64,000 nucleotides of DNA. Source: Epiperipatus broadwayi (lineage: Eukaryota; Onychophora; Udeonychophora; Euonychophora; Peripatidae). Every line of letters starts with the position of its first letter. The stretch's first letter is position 1. The stretch is taken from the NCBI GenBank assembly GCA_028023455.1, contig JAQFVV010012418.1, positions 10,111,279-10,175,278 of the forward strand, read 5' to 3'. The position numbers and the translations under genes are program-made. Shown here one piece after another: positions 1 to 12,971 of the stretch. A model generated the notes under the pieces. It saw only the letters and a list, made by a program, of their open reading frames with translations, was not told the origin of the DNA and ran no database searches.

Positions 1-1424
1 TGAAAAACATATAAATATTTTTACTCTGTCTGCATAGTTACATAAATCTAAAACCAGTTCAGTATCTATGCAGTAATGTCTTTAGCCTTTTATAATTACA
101 GCCACTCTTATCCTATACCCAGGATTTGACTCTATCACATTGATAGTGTCAAGTTGTATTTGATCTTCAATAAAAATTGAAGTCCATATCTGGGATTAAA
201 GAAATTATAAAAATTTCTAAAAACTGGTAATCTTTAGTGTACACAATAATTTTAGCTTTGAATTCTTAACTTCTCACTAATAAATATAAAAACCACAAAC
301 TTATTTGGGACACCAAATAATATAGCTTTAATTTTATTTGTTGTTATTGCTTTAATAGTTGGCTTTAATGTAAGATGAAAAAAAACTGCTATTGAAAGCA
401 TATAAATATGTTGAAAAAGTCACGTGCTATTATTTTTGTATTGGGAAAAAAGGATGATTACTTACTATAGAGTTACAATCTAAAACACAGTACTTTAAAA
501 TTTATCAAATATTAAATAATGATAATAATAATCATAAAGAGGAGAATTTTATTTTCTCTGTGAAATCAAACTCATGTGTTTCTAGGTGTGGGTATGTGCA
601 AACATATAACAATTTTCAAAAAATAGTTTTGCATATATAATTAAAAAAAAAGTTTATCTCGAAATTGGTGTTCCTTTTAAAAAAATTAAAAGTAAATGTT
701 AAAAAATATTCATTGGCAATTTTTCAAATAGTTTGCTTTTATAAAATTATTTTTTAGTTTGGATAATAATAATACATAAAAAAAATCATTTTCATTTCAC
801 TTTTTTAAAAAGTATGAAGCAAACAAACATTTGAAAAAATATTAACAATAATAAATTCTTAGTTGGAATTTTGATTTCCTTCAAAACAACTCTTTTATTA
901 CCAGTTTCTCAGTAGGGGAACTAAAAGTTGTTAAATTGATATAGCAATTTATTATTATCATTATTATTGCAATAATTTATTATAAAAGATTTTAATACAC
1001 AAAGCTTTTACAATTAATTAGTTTATATAAGTTTACTTTTAAAACTTTAAGCCTATAAAGAACCCAGTGAAGTGGTTGGATGAGGTAAACAAATTTTCAG
1101 CACTGATGTGAAGATGTAGATCAGAAAAATTGGGTCGAACGTTGAAAAGATCTTCATTCTATAGTGGAATAATAATTATTGAAAATAATAATGATGATTT
1201 AGAACTAATAAAATGATTATAATCTAGAGTACATTTTAATATTATTTAGCACTATCAAAACTATATATTGTGCTTATCGAAATTTGATCTGTTAACCCAA
1301 AGTCTACTTTCCTGATTTATTATGATTCAATTCTAGAAATAAAGATGTAATTTAAAAAAATACATGTACTTAAATTGTATCAACAGTTGTTAAAATTAGC
1401 TAAAATCAATTTATTAGTGCTCAA
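1..1424. other. AT-rich non-coding sequence
   Basis: No long open frame, RNA gene or recognisable mobile element is visible. The sequence is AT-rich with short A and T runs. Confidence 0.5.
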
Positions 1425-1559
1425 ATTTCCTGTTATGTTTTTTTTTATCATTTGTCAAAGCATCGGCAGAGAGGCGAACCCGCAAACCTAAGACAACTGC
1501 TTGTAAGGCAGCTGTGCTAACCACTCGACCACCAACGCTTGACATTTCCTGTTATGTTT
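1425..1559 (-). mobile_element. tRNA retrocopy with 16-bp target-site duplication
   Basis: A tRNA-like segment on the minus strand is followed by a short A-rich tail, seen as TTTTTT on the plus strand near 1441. It is bounded by the direct repeat atttcctgttatgttt at 1425-1440 and 1544-1559. The A-tail plus a 16-bp direct repeat are what LINE-type target-primed insertion of a small tRNA-derived RNA leaves. The insert is only about 103 bp, so it is either a retrotransposed tRNA or a SINE head with no body. Confidence 0.7.
1459..1539 (-). tRNA. tRNA-like sequence, anticodon loop reads UAC (pseudo-tRNA)
   Basis: On the minus strand the ends form a complete 7-bp acceptor stem (AGCGTTG with CGATGCT, two G-U pairs). 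A box-A-like D arm (TGGTCGAGTGGTTAG) follows, then an anticodon arm CTGC-CTTACAA-GCAG. There is a long variable region and a T arm GCGGG...TCTGC with GGGTTCG. The T loop appears one base long and the variable region is long for a Val(UAC) tRNA, so the gene is probably not functional. The flanking direct repeats also mark it as an insertion. Confidence 0.5.
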
Positions 1560-2124
1560 GATATTAAATATACACAACCTGTATATTATGATTTGATATT
1601 TAATATTAGAAAAGTAATTAATATATATTGTAATTAAATAGTAAATGAGAAAAAACAATGAATAAACTCTGTGGATTGTCTTTTACTTTGTTGACTAAAC
1701 TCCTCATATACTATTAAATTTATATATGAGACAATGATAAGATTTAAGATATTTATACAAAAAAGGTTATTTTACAATTGTAATCATAGTATGTTATGTT
1801 CATAAACACCAGACAAAAAATAATGCAGGATACTAAAACTATGAAATAAACCCAAGACCGTCAGAGCATTAGTAATGAAAGAAAATTGCAAAACTAATAT
1901 TTCCTGCATATTAAAAATGATAAAAACAATAGTAGATGAATAGTTTGTTACCCAGGAGTTTATAAGAAGTTTGAGCCCCAGAATAGAGATGAATACTGTT
2001 TGCAAATTCCAGTGTCTGCCACCCCACCACAGCATCAAACAATATCAGATATTAAAGATGATAAATTTGTTTAATATATGATTTTTATTTAATAATGTTT
2101 AAGGAAAAAGAAATTTATCAATTA

Positions 2125-2250
2125 GATGTTTGTCTTTATGCTGTGCAGTTCTATATGCAATTGATGTTATGCTTTTATTTTATCAGTTTTATTATATAAA
2201 ATAGCATAAAATTAATTGCATATATAGAATTTCACAGCATAAAGACATCC
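2125..2250. repeat. Small inverted-repeat (foldback/MITE-like) element
   Basis: Left arm gtctttatgctgtgcag... (from 2131) is mirrored by right arm ...ttcacagcataaagac (to about 2247). The arms are about 30 bp, imperfect, and enclose an AT-rich loop. There is no coding potential and no convincing flanking duplication. Confidence 0.5.
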
Positions 2251-3609
2251 ATAACAAAACTAAGAGATAAGCTTTAACAAATCTTTCTTTAATATTTGAC
2301 ACAAAATATTTCAATTTCACCTGTATTCAAATTTCTCTTTCTTTATTAATCTAATATTGGGTATTTATTTATTCGTTCCATCTTAGCCTTCTTTTATTTT
2401 TATTACATGTCACCTGTCTATTAAGAAAAAAAAGTTATAGCAAATTTTACTTACATAATTTTTTTTATATGAAATAAATACATACAAAAAAAATGGTATG
2501 ATAAATACTTAAGCAAATATTAAAAATTACAAACATTTTCTAATAAATTACAAGGTTTTTTTATTTGTTAATTTCAAGTAATTTTTCCACTCATTGAGAT
2601 TAATTAAATAATTTCTCTTTATATAGTTTTATGCAATGTAATTAGAATATGATCACGCTAGAGATTAAAATTGAGTAGGTTTAAGACTTTTTTTTGGATA
2701 ATTGTTTCATAGCTAATTCAAATAGCTATTTAATATTGTTCTTTAAATTAATATACATCTATTCTTAGACAAAAAAAAAAGTAAAGCAAGATTAAAAACT
2801 ATTATAGTCTTTCCCACTGAGCTACTATGAAGCTTGTGCCCTTTTAATTTTTTTATCTGATAGGCTGTGGAAAGCCATTGTTCTACTGTACCTTATTTAA
2901 AAACCGTTTATCATTAACCTATAAACATATGCCTGTAAGTTAATGGAAAGCAACCACATACTTATAAGAATCCAATTTTTTTCTCAACTTGCTGCTAACC
3001 TTTTTTTTTTTCTATTTTAGTTTGATTGTTATTTTTATGTAAGATTTTTTTTTCTGGATACATAGACTTATGATTTTGAAGTTTTTATGTGCATAGTTGT
3101 TTATTCCAATTAATATGGTATTGATGTCTCAGATATATCTCAGCCCTGCCGTCTGTGTAGAATTGCATCATGTGACATGATCAGCATTCAGATATTTACT
3201 ATTATTTTCTCTAGCATGATTACTAAGTCATCTATTTATAATAATAGGAAGATAAAAACCAGACATTAATTGTATAATAATTATTAATAATAAACAATAC
3301 ATATTGCATATATATAGCTAAGTGATTGTTTCATTTTCCCTCAACTTATAGAGTTATCTTTTGTTTTTTTCCCCTACTTCAATGTGATTGTTATTTTTGA
3401 TGAACTGTTTTATAATACATAAACTTTTAAATGTTTTATTTTATTTGTTTATTATACATTTGTTAAAATTCATTATAGTTTTATATAAACACCAAAATTT
3501 TGACTTTCTTATAATATGTCATCAGAAATATCTCCTATAATAAACCTTAAATAACAATAGTTATCTGGTTATCATATGTAAATTATTCTATATAGTTCTC
3601 ATGATTAAA
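2251..3609. other. AT-rich non-coding sequence
   Basis: Poly-T and poly-A tracts and no recognisable gene. Confidence 0.45.
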
Positions 3610-3737
3610 CAATTCAAGAGAATATCAAAAATTGGTTGTCAAGGCAACACTGTAATTAGACAATAAATAAGAATCAATGACATTTAATTGTCTGACTGTT
3701 TTGTTTTGACAACAGATTGCTAATATTCTCTTGATTG
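3610..3737. repeat. Foldback/MITE-like inverted repeat
   Basis: aattcaagagaatat at the left is mirrored by atattctcttgat at the right, with further matched blocks inside (ttgtcaa/ttgacaa, attagacaat/attgtctga). This gives an imperfect hairpin of about 130 bp without coding potential. Confidence 0.5.
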
Positions 3738-5279
3738 GCTTAAGCATGACGATTGATGTGGTTTATTATATATATAGGCAGTCCTACACTTTTCTACCCA
3801 ATTGGTTCCTGAAATGTGTATGAAAGTTGAAATTTATGAAAGTAGAGCAATATACATCAAAAAGTGTTTTTAAAATATTTATTTTTTGATAAGGTGTATT
3901 AGCATGTACATAACATTTTATTGATGTATCTAATGTTTTCTTTATAAATTTATTAAGAGATAGTTGAATTGTACTCTTCTCTGTACTTACAAATTAGTCA
4001 GACCCCAAGGTTGATTAAAGATAATTCTGAACAATAAAATCCATTATATATATATTGTGGTCTGTCCATAGGTGGTATGACCCTAAGCAAAGTTGCCAAG
4101 TTCCTACATTAGGCCCTATTTGGACTCTGGCTATGTACTATTAACAGACTGACTATTTCCTGACCATTTTCTTTAACTATAACAATTGAATTTAGATAAG
4201 GTTAGTATTTATCCCAAGTTACTTTTACATGATTGAACATTTCTAAGATAAGACATATTTTAAATATAATTAATGTGAGACTCTTTTACCCATAAACAGA
4301 TCACATCCCCTTAACATTAAAAAAATGCAAAATATTTGTTCAATGGCATGAGAATACCCAGATACTTCTCCTTATTAAGTATCTACATACTCTCATGGCT
4401 AACAATAATAACCACTATATTATATCATATCTATAACTATTAAGTTTTAGATTCAATCACTCATTAAATTAATCTGTTAGATAATTACAGATAAACTTTT
4501 ATTCCTATTATTTTTAATAATTGAGATTGGCAATAATCACAAGAATAACTTTATAATAAGGAGATCTCAGGAAAATCATTGATTTATTAATTCTTCATAC
4601 TACCTATGGAATATCAATAGGGATTTTACGGATTTCCATGGGAGAGTGCACAAATTAAGAAAGGCTTATAGTTTAAATCTGTAATCAATCTTTATATTTA
4701 TGTTCTTTAATACTTACTATTAAAATAATATTATTGACTAAACTATGATTAACAATAATACTTTCACTAATAACTAATATATCATTTAATTTCATATTAA
4801 GAAACACACTTTAATAATTGGCAATGTTATCAATGACCTATGGGATCAAGGCTGCATGTAGCAAGTAAAAATCTTTATCAAGAGATTTATGCTTATTAAC
4901 TATTAGATTTGCTCTAAACTGAGTTGACTTTTCATTTTAATTTCTACTGTACATTTTGAGTTGTGTGATGTGGTGAAAATGAGAAAAGAGATGCAACATT
5001 TAGAATTTGAGAAAACTTTCAAAACAATAATTTTAATAATATTCATTATAAATGATTACAATAAACATTTCCATTAACACCTAATTTGAAATAACTTATA
5101 ACAAAGTGATATACAAATATATTATAAAACAATAAAATAGAACATATAATTTCTTTAACATTTGTACAATTATATACAATAATGAGAACCGCTGACTCTT
5201 CTCTACTAAACAATAATATTTTAAACTTATAGTACTCTATTTTTCCTATTTTTTAATTTCTAAGAATCATTCTGAATAC
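3738..5279. other. AT-rich non-coding sequence
   Basis: No gene or repeat recognised apart from short TA runs near 3770 and 4045. Confidence 0.45.
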
Positions 5280-5296
5280 TATTGTTGTTGTTGTTG

Positions 5297-5364
<68 letters not shown>
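5280..5364. repeat. (GTT)n/(ATT)n trinucleotide microsatellite
   Basis: Six or so TTG/GTT repeats pass directly into more than twenty ATT repeats. Confidence 0.97.
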
Positions 5365-6465
5365 TAACTATAGGTTACATATTTTATGTATAATTCTTAT
5401 TTAAGATACATATTATTATTATCCTTATGAATGCAAAACAACCACATCACATGTTGTCAGAATGTGATTATTTTTTCATCTAAAATCTATGAAATTAACT
5501 CATAGTAAAACCAAAGATACAATACCATTTGATCATCATTCATTCCATTCATTATTTTTTTCTTAGTTTGTTTTCATTATTGATCCCATTTGTTTTTATT
5601 TTCATATAGTGTAACTTTAAGATTAATTACTTAATGCAACCTTTGTTTTGTATTTACATTTTAGTTTCCATTTAAACAATTTTCTACACTTAGATAAACC
5701 ATTATATTCTTTTTATAAATCCACCTATATACTATGCCTACCTTATTTTCTTTATAATTAACATTCTGTAGATAAGAAACTGCTGTCTATGCTACAAATA
5801 TACAATGGAGGTTTTATTTACTTTTCCAAATAAGGTGTGCTCTCATGGCAAGTAATCATTTATTCATCATGATACTATCTTAATATCCAAGCTTTACTAT
5901 TAAGCTCTTGTGAATTTGATCACCTTCATCTTATGGAAATTCCTCACATTATAATATCCAACTACATATATGAGTATCACTTAGATTAACCTCATTATGT
6001 TCTTATCAGTTCTTTAGGAAATTACAATTAACCACATTGACTATCCCTGGAATGACAACCTATCTAAATGTAAAAGGATCACAGGCATATATCACATAAT
6101 AAATCAGCACAACTATATAATAATATTATCTTTCCACTAATTATTTTCCTAATTTCCTGGTGATATATTATAAAACAAAGTGTCAGTCTAATTTGACAAT
6201 AGTCAATGTTTATTTATTTATTTATTTTTAACTTGGGATCACAAGTTTACTTATTGTATCATATAGTTTACCATCCACCCATCTTTAATCATTTCAGATT
6301 ACTTTTCTTCACACTTCATTATCATACATTTGGTTATTTTCACTATTATATTACTAGTTTTTTTAACATTACCTTATACTAATTATCTTACATTTTAAAA
6401 TATATCATACATTAATCTTACCTTGATAAGATTTATAATAACAACTTAGAACATTATTTTAACCA
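5365..6465. other. AT-rich non-coding sequence
   Basis: Nothing recognised. Confidence 0.45.
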
Positions 6466-6645
6466 GTTCACTCTATTTACTCAGCATCTATAATGTTCTT
6501 ATTTGGAATATATCTAAAATTAGAACTTAAAACATTAACATATAAGAGTTTTACCCATTTCACCCTTCTATTTACTCAGCATCTATAACGTTCTCCTTTG
6601 GAATATATCTAAAATTACAACTTAAAACATTAACATATAAAAGAA
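6466..6645. repeat. Tandem duplication, about 95-bp period
   Basis: The segment beginning ctatttactcagcatctata near 6473 recurs about 95 bp later near 6568. The copies share blocks such as ggaatatatctaaaatta and acttaaaacattaacatata with a few substitutions. It is two copies only, not a satellite. Confidence 0.8.
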
Positions 6646-8712
6646 CTCTTTAACATAATGAAGATTACTTCATAACAAATACAAAGAATATAAAGTTAGT
6701 AATTATCTAATTCCTATCCAAAGAATAGAAAATTATTATTTAGTTTTTTTTTTCCATTTATACGTATGTAAAACTGATAATTCAGATTTTCTTCCACGTC
6801 AGGACTTTGAATTCATTTGTCAATTATATAATAGATTGCCTCTTCAATATTTGAAAATCGATGCAATTATAATAAAATGAGGATTTTCTTATAATTATTA
6901 TTATTTGTAAAATTTAAATGTTCTCTGACCTCATTTAATAATCAGAGATTTTCATATCCCACTATCATAAATTTACTGGAACTAATAGATTAATGGATTA
7001 TGTCAAATATAACTATTCAAGGATTTTAAAGTGTAGATCAAAACCATTTAACATAAATAAGTTCATAGTTTTATTTCTATGCTTATATTACAGTTTATTG
7101 ACATCAAGTCTCATAATCTATATATTTTATTTTTTTGGGGACAATTTTAACTCCTATGAGTTATTTTTGCACTCATTATTAACTATTCCAAACAAACATT
7201 TATAAGTCAGTTAAATAAAATAGTTCCTATTTACAATACTATAAGTGTATCTTCTTACAAAATAAAAAATATTGTAGGATCACTTTTAATAGTATAAATC
7301 AATTTGATTATTATTTCTATTATTTGTCTTCCACATTTCTGTAAGCTATTCTTTAAAGATTTTTATTCTGACTTTATTTTAGTTTTCTTTATATCATAAA
7401 GTTAAATTATCTTTCAAATATATAATGAAATATAGATAACTGCAATTGTTTTCACTTACGTGAAATATTGTCCAACTCCTAACTGCTCGAAGTGAATCAA
7501 TATTATCCTTATATATTTGACTGTTCCCCATAATAAGAAGATTCATTGGGAACTTTTCCTGCATTATGATTTTTTTTTTATAATTGTAATTTGATCTCCC
7601 AAACTATGACTTTGTGACAGGACAAAGAAATTAGTTATTTACTGCATAATATAATTATTTATCCAATGCATTTTATCTTGATATTTATTAATATAAATTA
7701 AATTACAGTTATAGCACAAAATTATCTTTATAATCATCTAAACTTTATCAAATATTTCCAACGACTTAATTACTTACTGGCTTCATTTGTTTTTTTCTTT
7801 CCCTACTCTTTTTCCTATTGTCTCCGATTATTTCCTCAATATATTAATTTTCAAGAGATTATTGGGAATTATTGACCATTGATTTGCCCAGTAGAAAACA
7901 ATTTAATTTATTCTATTACTTTAAACACAATGCTTATAATTATCCAATATATATTCATGCAGAGTTACAATTCATTACTTTTTCTGCTTGCAAATAATAA
8001 TATTTTAGAAATTTTTTAATCCAACTTTTTTAAAAATATATCACAAGAAAAGAAAAAGCCTAGTTACTTATTTTTATGATCAAGAAGAAGCCTTTTTTCT
8101 TTCTTTCTTGGATATTATAGTAAAAGATTGCTTGATTCTTTGTGATTGGTTAATATTTCCCACTTTTTCTGTTAAAACAAACATTTTTTTTGCAAGTTTT
8201 TGGAATTATTATTTTAAAATGACAGTTTTTTTTTTTTTTTTTAAAAATATTGAAATATAATTTTTTTTAGAAATTAAATAAAGATACGATTTATTGTTTT
8301 ACTTTTAGATCAGTATTTTGTAAAATGAAACCTTATTTATCTACTTTTAAATATAGCAAGATTTGAATATAAATAATTTCTATTTTTAAAATCAAATGTG
8401 CATAAACAATAATTATTGGTCTCTATAATGCATCATGTTTACAAAATACAATTTAAACTTACTCTGGTTTTAAATACTAAATGATATTAATTGTCAATCC
8501 ATCTGCATATATGTGACTCTATAGGTTATTATTTATATGTATCTTGAGTTAAGATCATTTATAAATTTCTGTTAGCTAAACCCAAGTTCAAACCCTATGA
8601 TCTAATACATCATTATTGTCTTCTTTTAATAAGTAAATATTATTGGATTTGTAAAATTTAAAATTATACACCAAAACTTTATTTTAGAATAAACTGGGCT
8701 AATAAAAAGTGC
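6646..8712. other. AT-rich non-coding sequence
   Basis: A 70-codon open frame near 7 kb is Phe/Leu/Ile-rich and looks fortuitous. No RNA gene or element recognised. Confidence 0.45.
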
Positions 8713-8747
<35 letters not shown>

Positions 8748-8754
8748 CATTAAT

Positions 8755-8788
<34 letters not shown>

Positions 8789-8815
8789 ATTAATGCAATA
8801 ATTATATATATATAT
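8713..8815. repeat. (TA)n palindrome
   Basis: Two (TA)n runs flank ttgcattaatgtgata, which is followed by its reverse complement tatcacattaatgcaa. The result is a perfect palindrome that can extrude as a cruciform. Confidence 0.9.
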
Positions 8816-9690
8816 ATTTAAAAAATTATACTTACTATCAGATTTAAAAAAAATATAATCCTCTCCAATAATTAATTTATTAATAAAAAATAAATATAGG
8901 GGATTTGAACTCAGACTTTTTAGCCCCTTCACTATCCACACTATTCCATACTACTGATACACATGACCACACACATGTAGAAAAGATAAATAATCACCAA
9001 TATATGGATTTTGTGCTAAACCAGCACTCATCAGTTGGTCAACTTTACTATCTCCTATACATATATGTAATCAGTGCTCAGTTTATATTAAAATAGCAAA
9101 TCTTTACACTTTAATGTACAAGCTTCAACCCACTCCAATCTGCAACTCTTCAGCCATCCATACCAATGAAAATATTATGATAGAATTCCCAAATCCAATG
9201 CTGAAAGCCTGAGTTCAAATCCCCTATATTTGCAATTAGGCTCCAAGTATAAGAATGCCTGGTATTTCAAATCTTAATAAAAAATAAATAAATTAACATT
9301 TAATTGTCTTTCAATTATAGCTAGAAAAAATTCAAGAAAATACCTTTTTTTAAACACTAAAACTTAAACCTCTCCCTTCACCTTTTCTCATTTTCTATAA
9401 GTTTAAAAATATTTTTTTCCTTACAACTTTTCTTAAATATATAGGAATATGAGAAAAGGCGGTAGAAGGAGGTTAAGTTTTAATATTTAAAAAAAAAAGG
9501 AGTGGGTTTTTGTTTTCCTAGCAATAATTGAAAGACAAAAGTGTCATTTGCAATTAAATGTCAATTTATTACTATTTTTTCATTAATAAATTAATTATTA
9601 AACAAGACTACATGGTTTTAAAAAAATCTGATAGTAAGTGTAATTTTTTGAAAAATATATATAATTATTGCATTAATATGATATATATAA
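8783..9690. mobile_element. Composite foldback element with nested inverted arms
   Basis: Outer arms: 8783-8892 pairs with about 9565-9690 (shared blocks include attaatgcaataattatata and acttactatcagattt). A second pair at about 8890-8915 and 9205-9235 carries aggggatttgaactcag and its complement. A third pair, about 9290-9420 with 9430-9570, contains ttaattgtctttcaatta and its complement. The middle pair resembles the tRNA B box (GTTCAAATC) preceded by a weak box-A-like block, so tRNA-derived SINE heads may form those arms. No transposase frame is visible. It could be one foldback transposon or several insertions of the same SINE in opposite directions. Confidence 0.5.
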
Positions 9691-12600
9691 TGAATTTTAT
9701 TGTCCTGAATTATTTGTAATCAATCTTAGTGCCCGGGCTAAACCTTAAGTACCCTCTTCTTTTTCTTTTCTCGATAAAAAGTTCTATAACATGCTATATT
9801 TTTTTCTATTGCCCTCATATAAAATAGAGAATTGTACAAAAGTAGAATGTATGAAAATTGAGGACCACTTGTAATCAGCTTAATTTTTTTAATAATAAAT
9901 GTAATTGTCAAGTTAAATTATATTAGTGTTCGTGGTGAATATCAAAGATGGCAAACATTGTTTAATTAAAACAAGTCTAAAAACATGTATCAAAATTGTA
10001 AAATTATGGTAAAATTAAAAATGTATAGAAAACATTTGTTACCAAAATTAAATTACCAATCCTACACTGAGAAAGATTTTATTCCTTAAATATCCTTTAT
10101 TAAGAAATCGATCGCAACAGAATTATAAATCCAATGATGAATATCTGGCTTAAAATCACTTGTAAACAAACTTAATCTACATATAACATTTAAATGTGTG
10201 TGTATGTGTTGGTTTTTATGTCTGGCTATAATAAAATGATGTTCTTTAGAGGTTAAAAGTCTATTTTGTATAAAGACATTGAAATAATAGAAAATCTTAT
10301 GCAATACAGAATAATGAATAAAAAAAATTAAATGTTATTCATTTTAATGGATAAAGTATTAATATATTATTTGGTACCTGAATAAGTGTAAATAATTGTA
10401 TATTTATTTTTATATAAATTTTATTTTAAAATGTTTTATATATGTAAAATGCAATGTAATATAGCTGATTTTATCATGCAGAAAGTAACAAGGAGAGACT
10501 TATCTTTTGGATGAAATTGGTTGCTGTGCCAACATGATAAAAAATTTCATGTACAAATTGTAATTGAGTGAAAGAAGAGTTGGAATCTGTGTCATTTTTC
10601 AATCACGTGTGGTACAGTGTAAAAGCAAGAACTCAACAAAATTTGAAGTTCTGTGTGTCAAAAGTTCATCTGGTAAACTTTATAAGTTTTAAGTATTTAA
10701 TTTATTATTAAAGCACACGAAGCCAGCTATGTCTGTCTAGAAAGAAACCATTGAACATTTCTCTTTGGAGGTGGATGCAAGACTTTGTGATCATCATCTT
10801 CAAACATGATTTAATAATAGCAGAATAATTAATTGCTTATCTTCTCAAGCCAATAAAAATTTTAACTGAATAAATTCTCACTTTAGTCTATGAATTATTT
10901 AAATATAGTCAAACATATTCAAGCCTTCAAATAGTTTTGGAATTATTAAGCTTGTTATGGTAAGTAGATTGGACTTTGTTTTTTGTTTTTCCACTTTACA
11001 TAAATAGTCAATGAAGCACATTTGTGAAGTCCTGATTTAACTTAATGATTGTTTTTGATAATTTTATAAAAATTAATCTTATTGAAGATCGAAATACAAT
11101 AACATCCTTCATTTCTTAAAAAGATAATTAACCTGAAATTTAATTGTTTTAGAATCTTCAGAATGGATTTAAACTTTCTGATAAACAATGTTGTTTATGC
11201 TCTACAAAAAATAAAACACCATACTATAAATGGATCAACATCAATGAAAGGATCTTATCTCATTTATAAATAAAATTTTGGAAAATTAATGATAAAGAAT
11301 TATTCATATATTATAACATGGAATTTTAAAAGAATAAATTAATGAGTATATTTATAAAAAGAAAGTTTATTATTGGAACCTATAGAAAAACATGCACATA
11401 AAGAATTGGATTAAATGGTTCATAAACTTTAATTACTAATGGTTGTTTAATAATTTTCTTACCTTTACTATATTTTACATAATATTTTAATTGCATGTGT
11501 TAAGGTTTATCAATATTCTTGTCACTAAAAAAATCAGATAGTATGGTTTCAATATTTAAATTTGTTACTATTACATAATATTATTACTAAATGCCCTTAT
11601 TGATTATGAGATACTCTTGCCTTATATATCTTATATTTCATTTTCTCATATATTTATGTGATATTAATAGTATCACATTATAAATGTGTTTGTTTAAATT
11701 AATAAATAATGCTTCAAATGTACTCATAGTAATAAAGTTAGAATAAAAGAAATAAAGAATCCATGACTGTAGGTTGAATATGTATAAATTGGCATTTAGG
11801 ACCTTAATACTATATAAATTGCCATGTTGATGTTATATTTATCAAGAGAAATAAAGGTTGTATCTAGACAAAAGGATAAACTAAGAAGATTATTATGTTT
11901 GACAGTGTGTGACAATAGGAGAAATATTTAAGATGTGTAAGATTAAAAAAATATCTTATTCTATTTTAAATTTTACACTGATAAGAATATATTTAAATCA
12001 TATTTATTGGCACCTTCTTTAATAATTTTATATTTGTCTGAGCAATACATGGAATTACACATCACTTTATATTCTTGTGATAGTCTTGTTATAACAGTGC
12101 TTATAAGTAAATTCATTTATTTAGAGAACATATCAGAGATATTGATTTAGTTATCTTATAATTATTTATTTTCACATATATGCATTTATATTTTGTTAAT
12201 AAAATTATTTAATTGTTGTTTTAAAATAATGACTTTGCATTATATTTATCATCATCACTTTGATTCATTTATGTGATCACATAAATTTAATTAAAGTTAT
12301 TTAATTTTTGTTATGTTTTAAATAAAGTAGTTAAGTGAATATTGTTTATTTTAAACATTTTCAAGAGCTCATCCCCATTCCTTTCACAGCTTTATTTATA
12401 TGCTAAGAGATATACAATCACAAAATGCCCATTTGTGTTCAACATATCCTAAGAAACTTTACTATATAAAATGTATGGGTCTTTATGATGTTTAAATCCC
12501 CGAGAAACAATATAGATGAAAGTATTATTTATTAATTGTGATATTATGCTAGCTTAAAATTTTTTAAGGAATAGTTATTTTACTCACTGGATATATAGAA

Positions 12601-12918
12601 AGCTGTCAAAACCCTGAGATTTATTAGAAACATTAATGTTCACATGCATTAGTCAAGTAATGGACATTATTCATGTGAAAGTTGCTTTGTTTACTAATTT
12701 TTTTAATAAAAGATTAAGCTAAGATTTATGTTGTCACCTGTTTGTGAATGACTAAGAATTAGTATTGCATATATAGTTCTAGTTCAAATTAAGTCTTTGA
12801 ATTCACATTACAAAAAATAGCCTCATTAATAATTGTAGCTCCTTTTCCTTTTAGCATTTTTGTTTATTTATAAATACCTAAATAGCACTACTACTATTAC
12901 CTCATTCCCTTGATTTTC

Positions 12919-12924
<6 letters not shown>
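9691..12924. other. AT-rich non-coding sequence
   Basis: No gene, RNA or element recognised. Short open frames here have no protein-like composition. Confidence 0.4.

Positions 12925-12971
<47 letters not shown>
12925..12971. repeat. (CA)n/(TA)n compound microsatellite
   Basis: About a dozen CA dinucleotides run into about ten TA dinucleotides. Confidence 0.97.
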
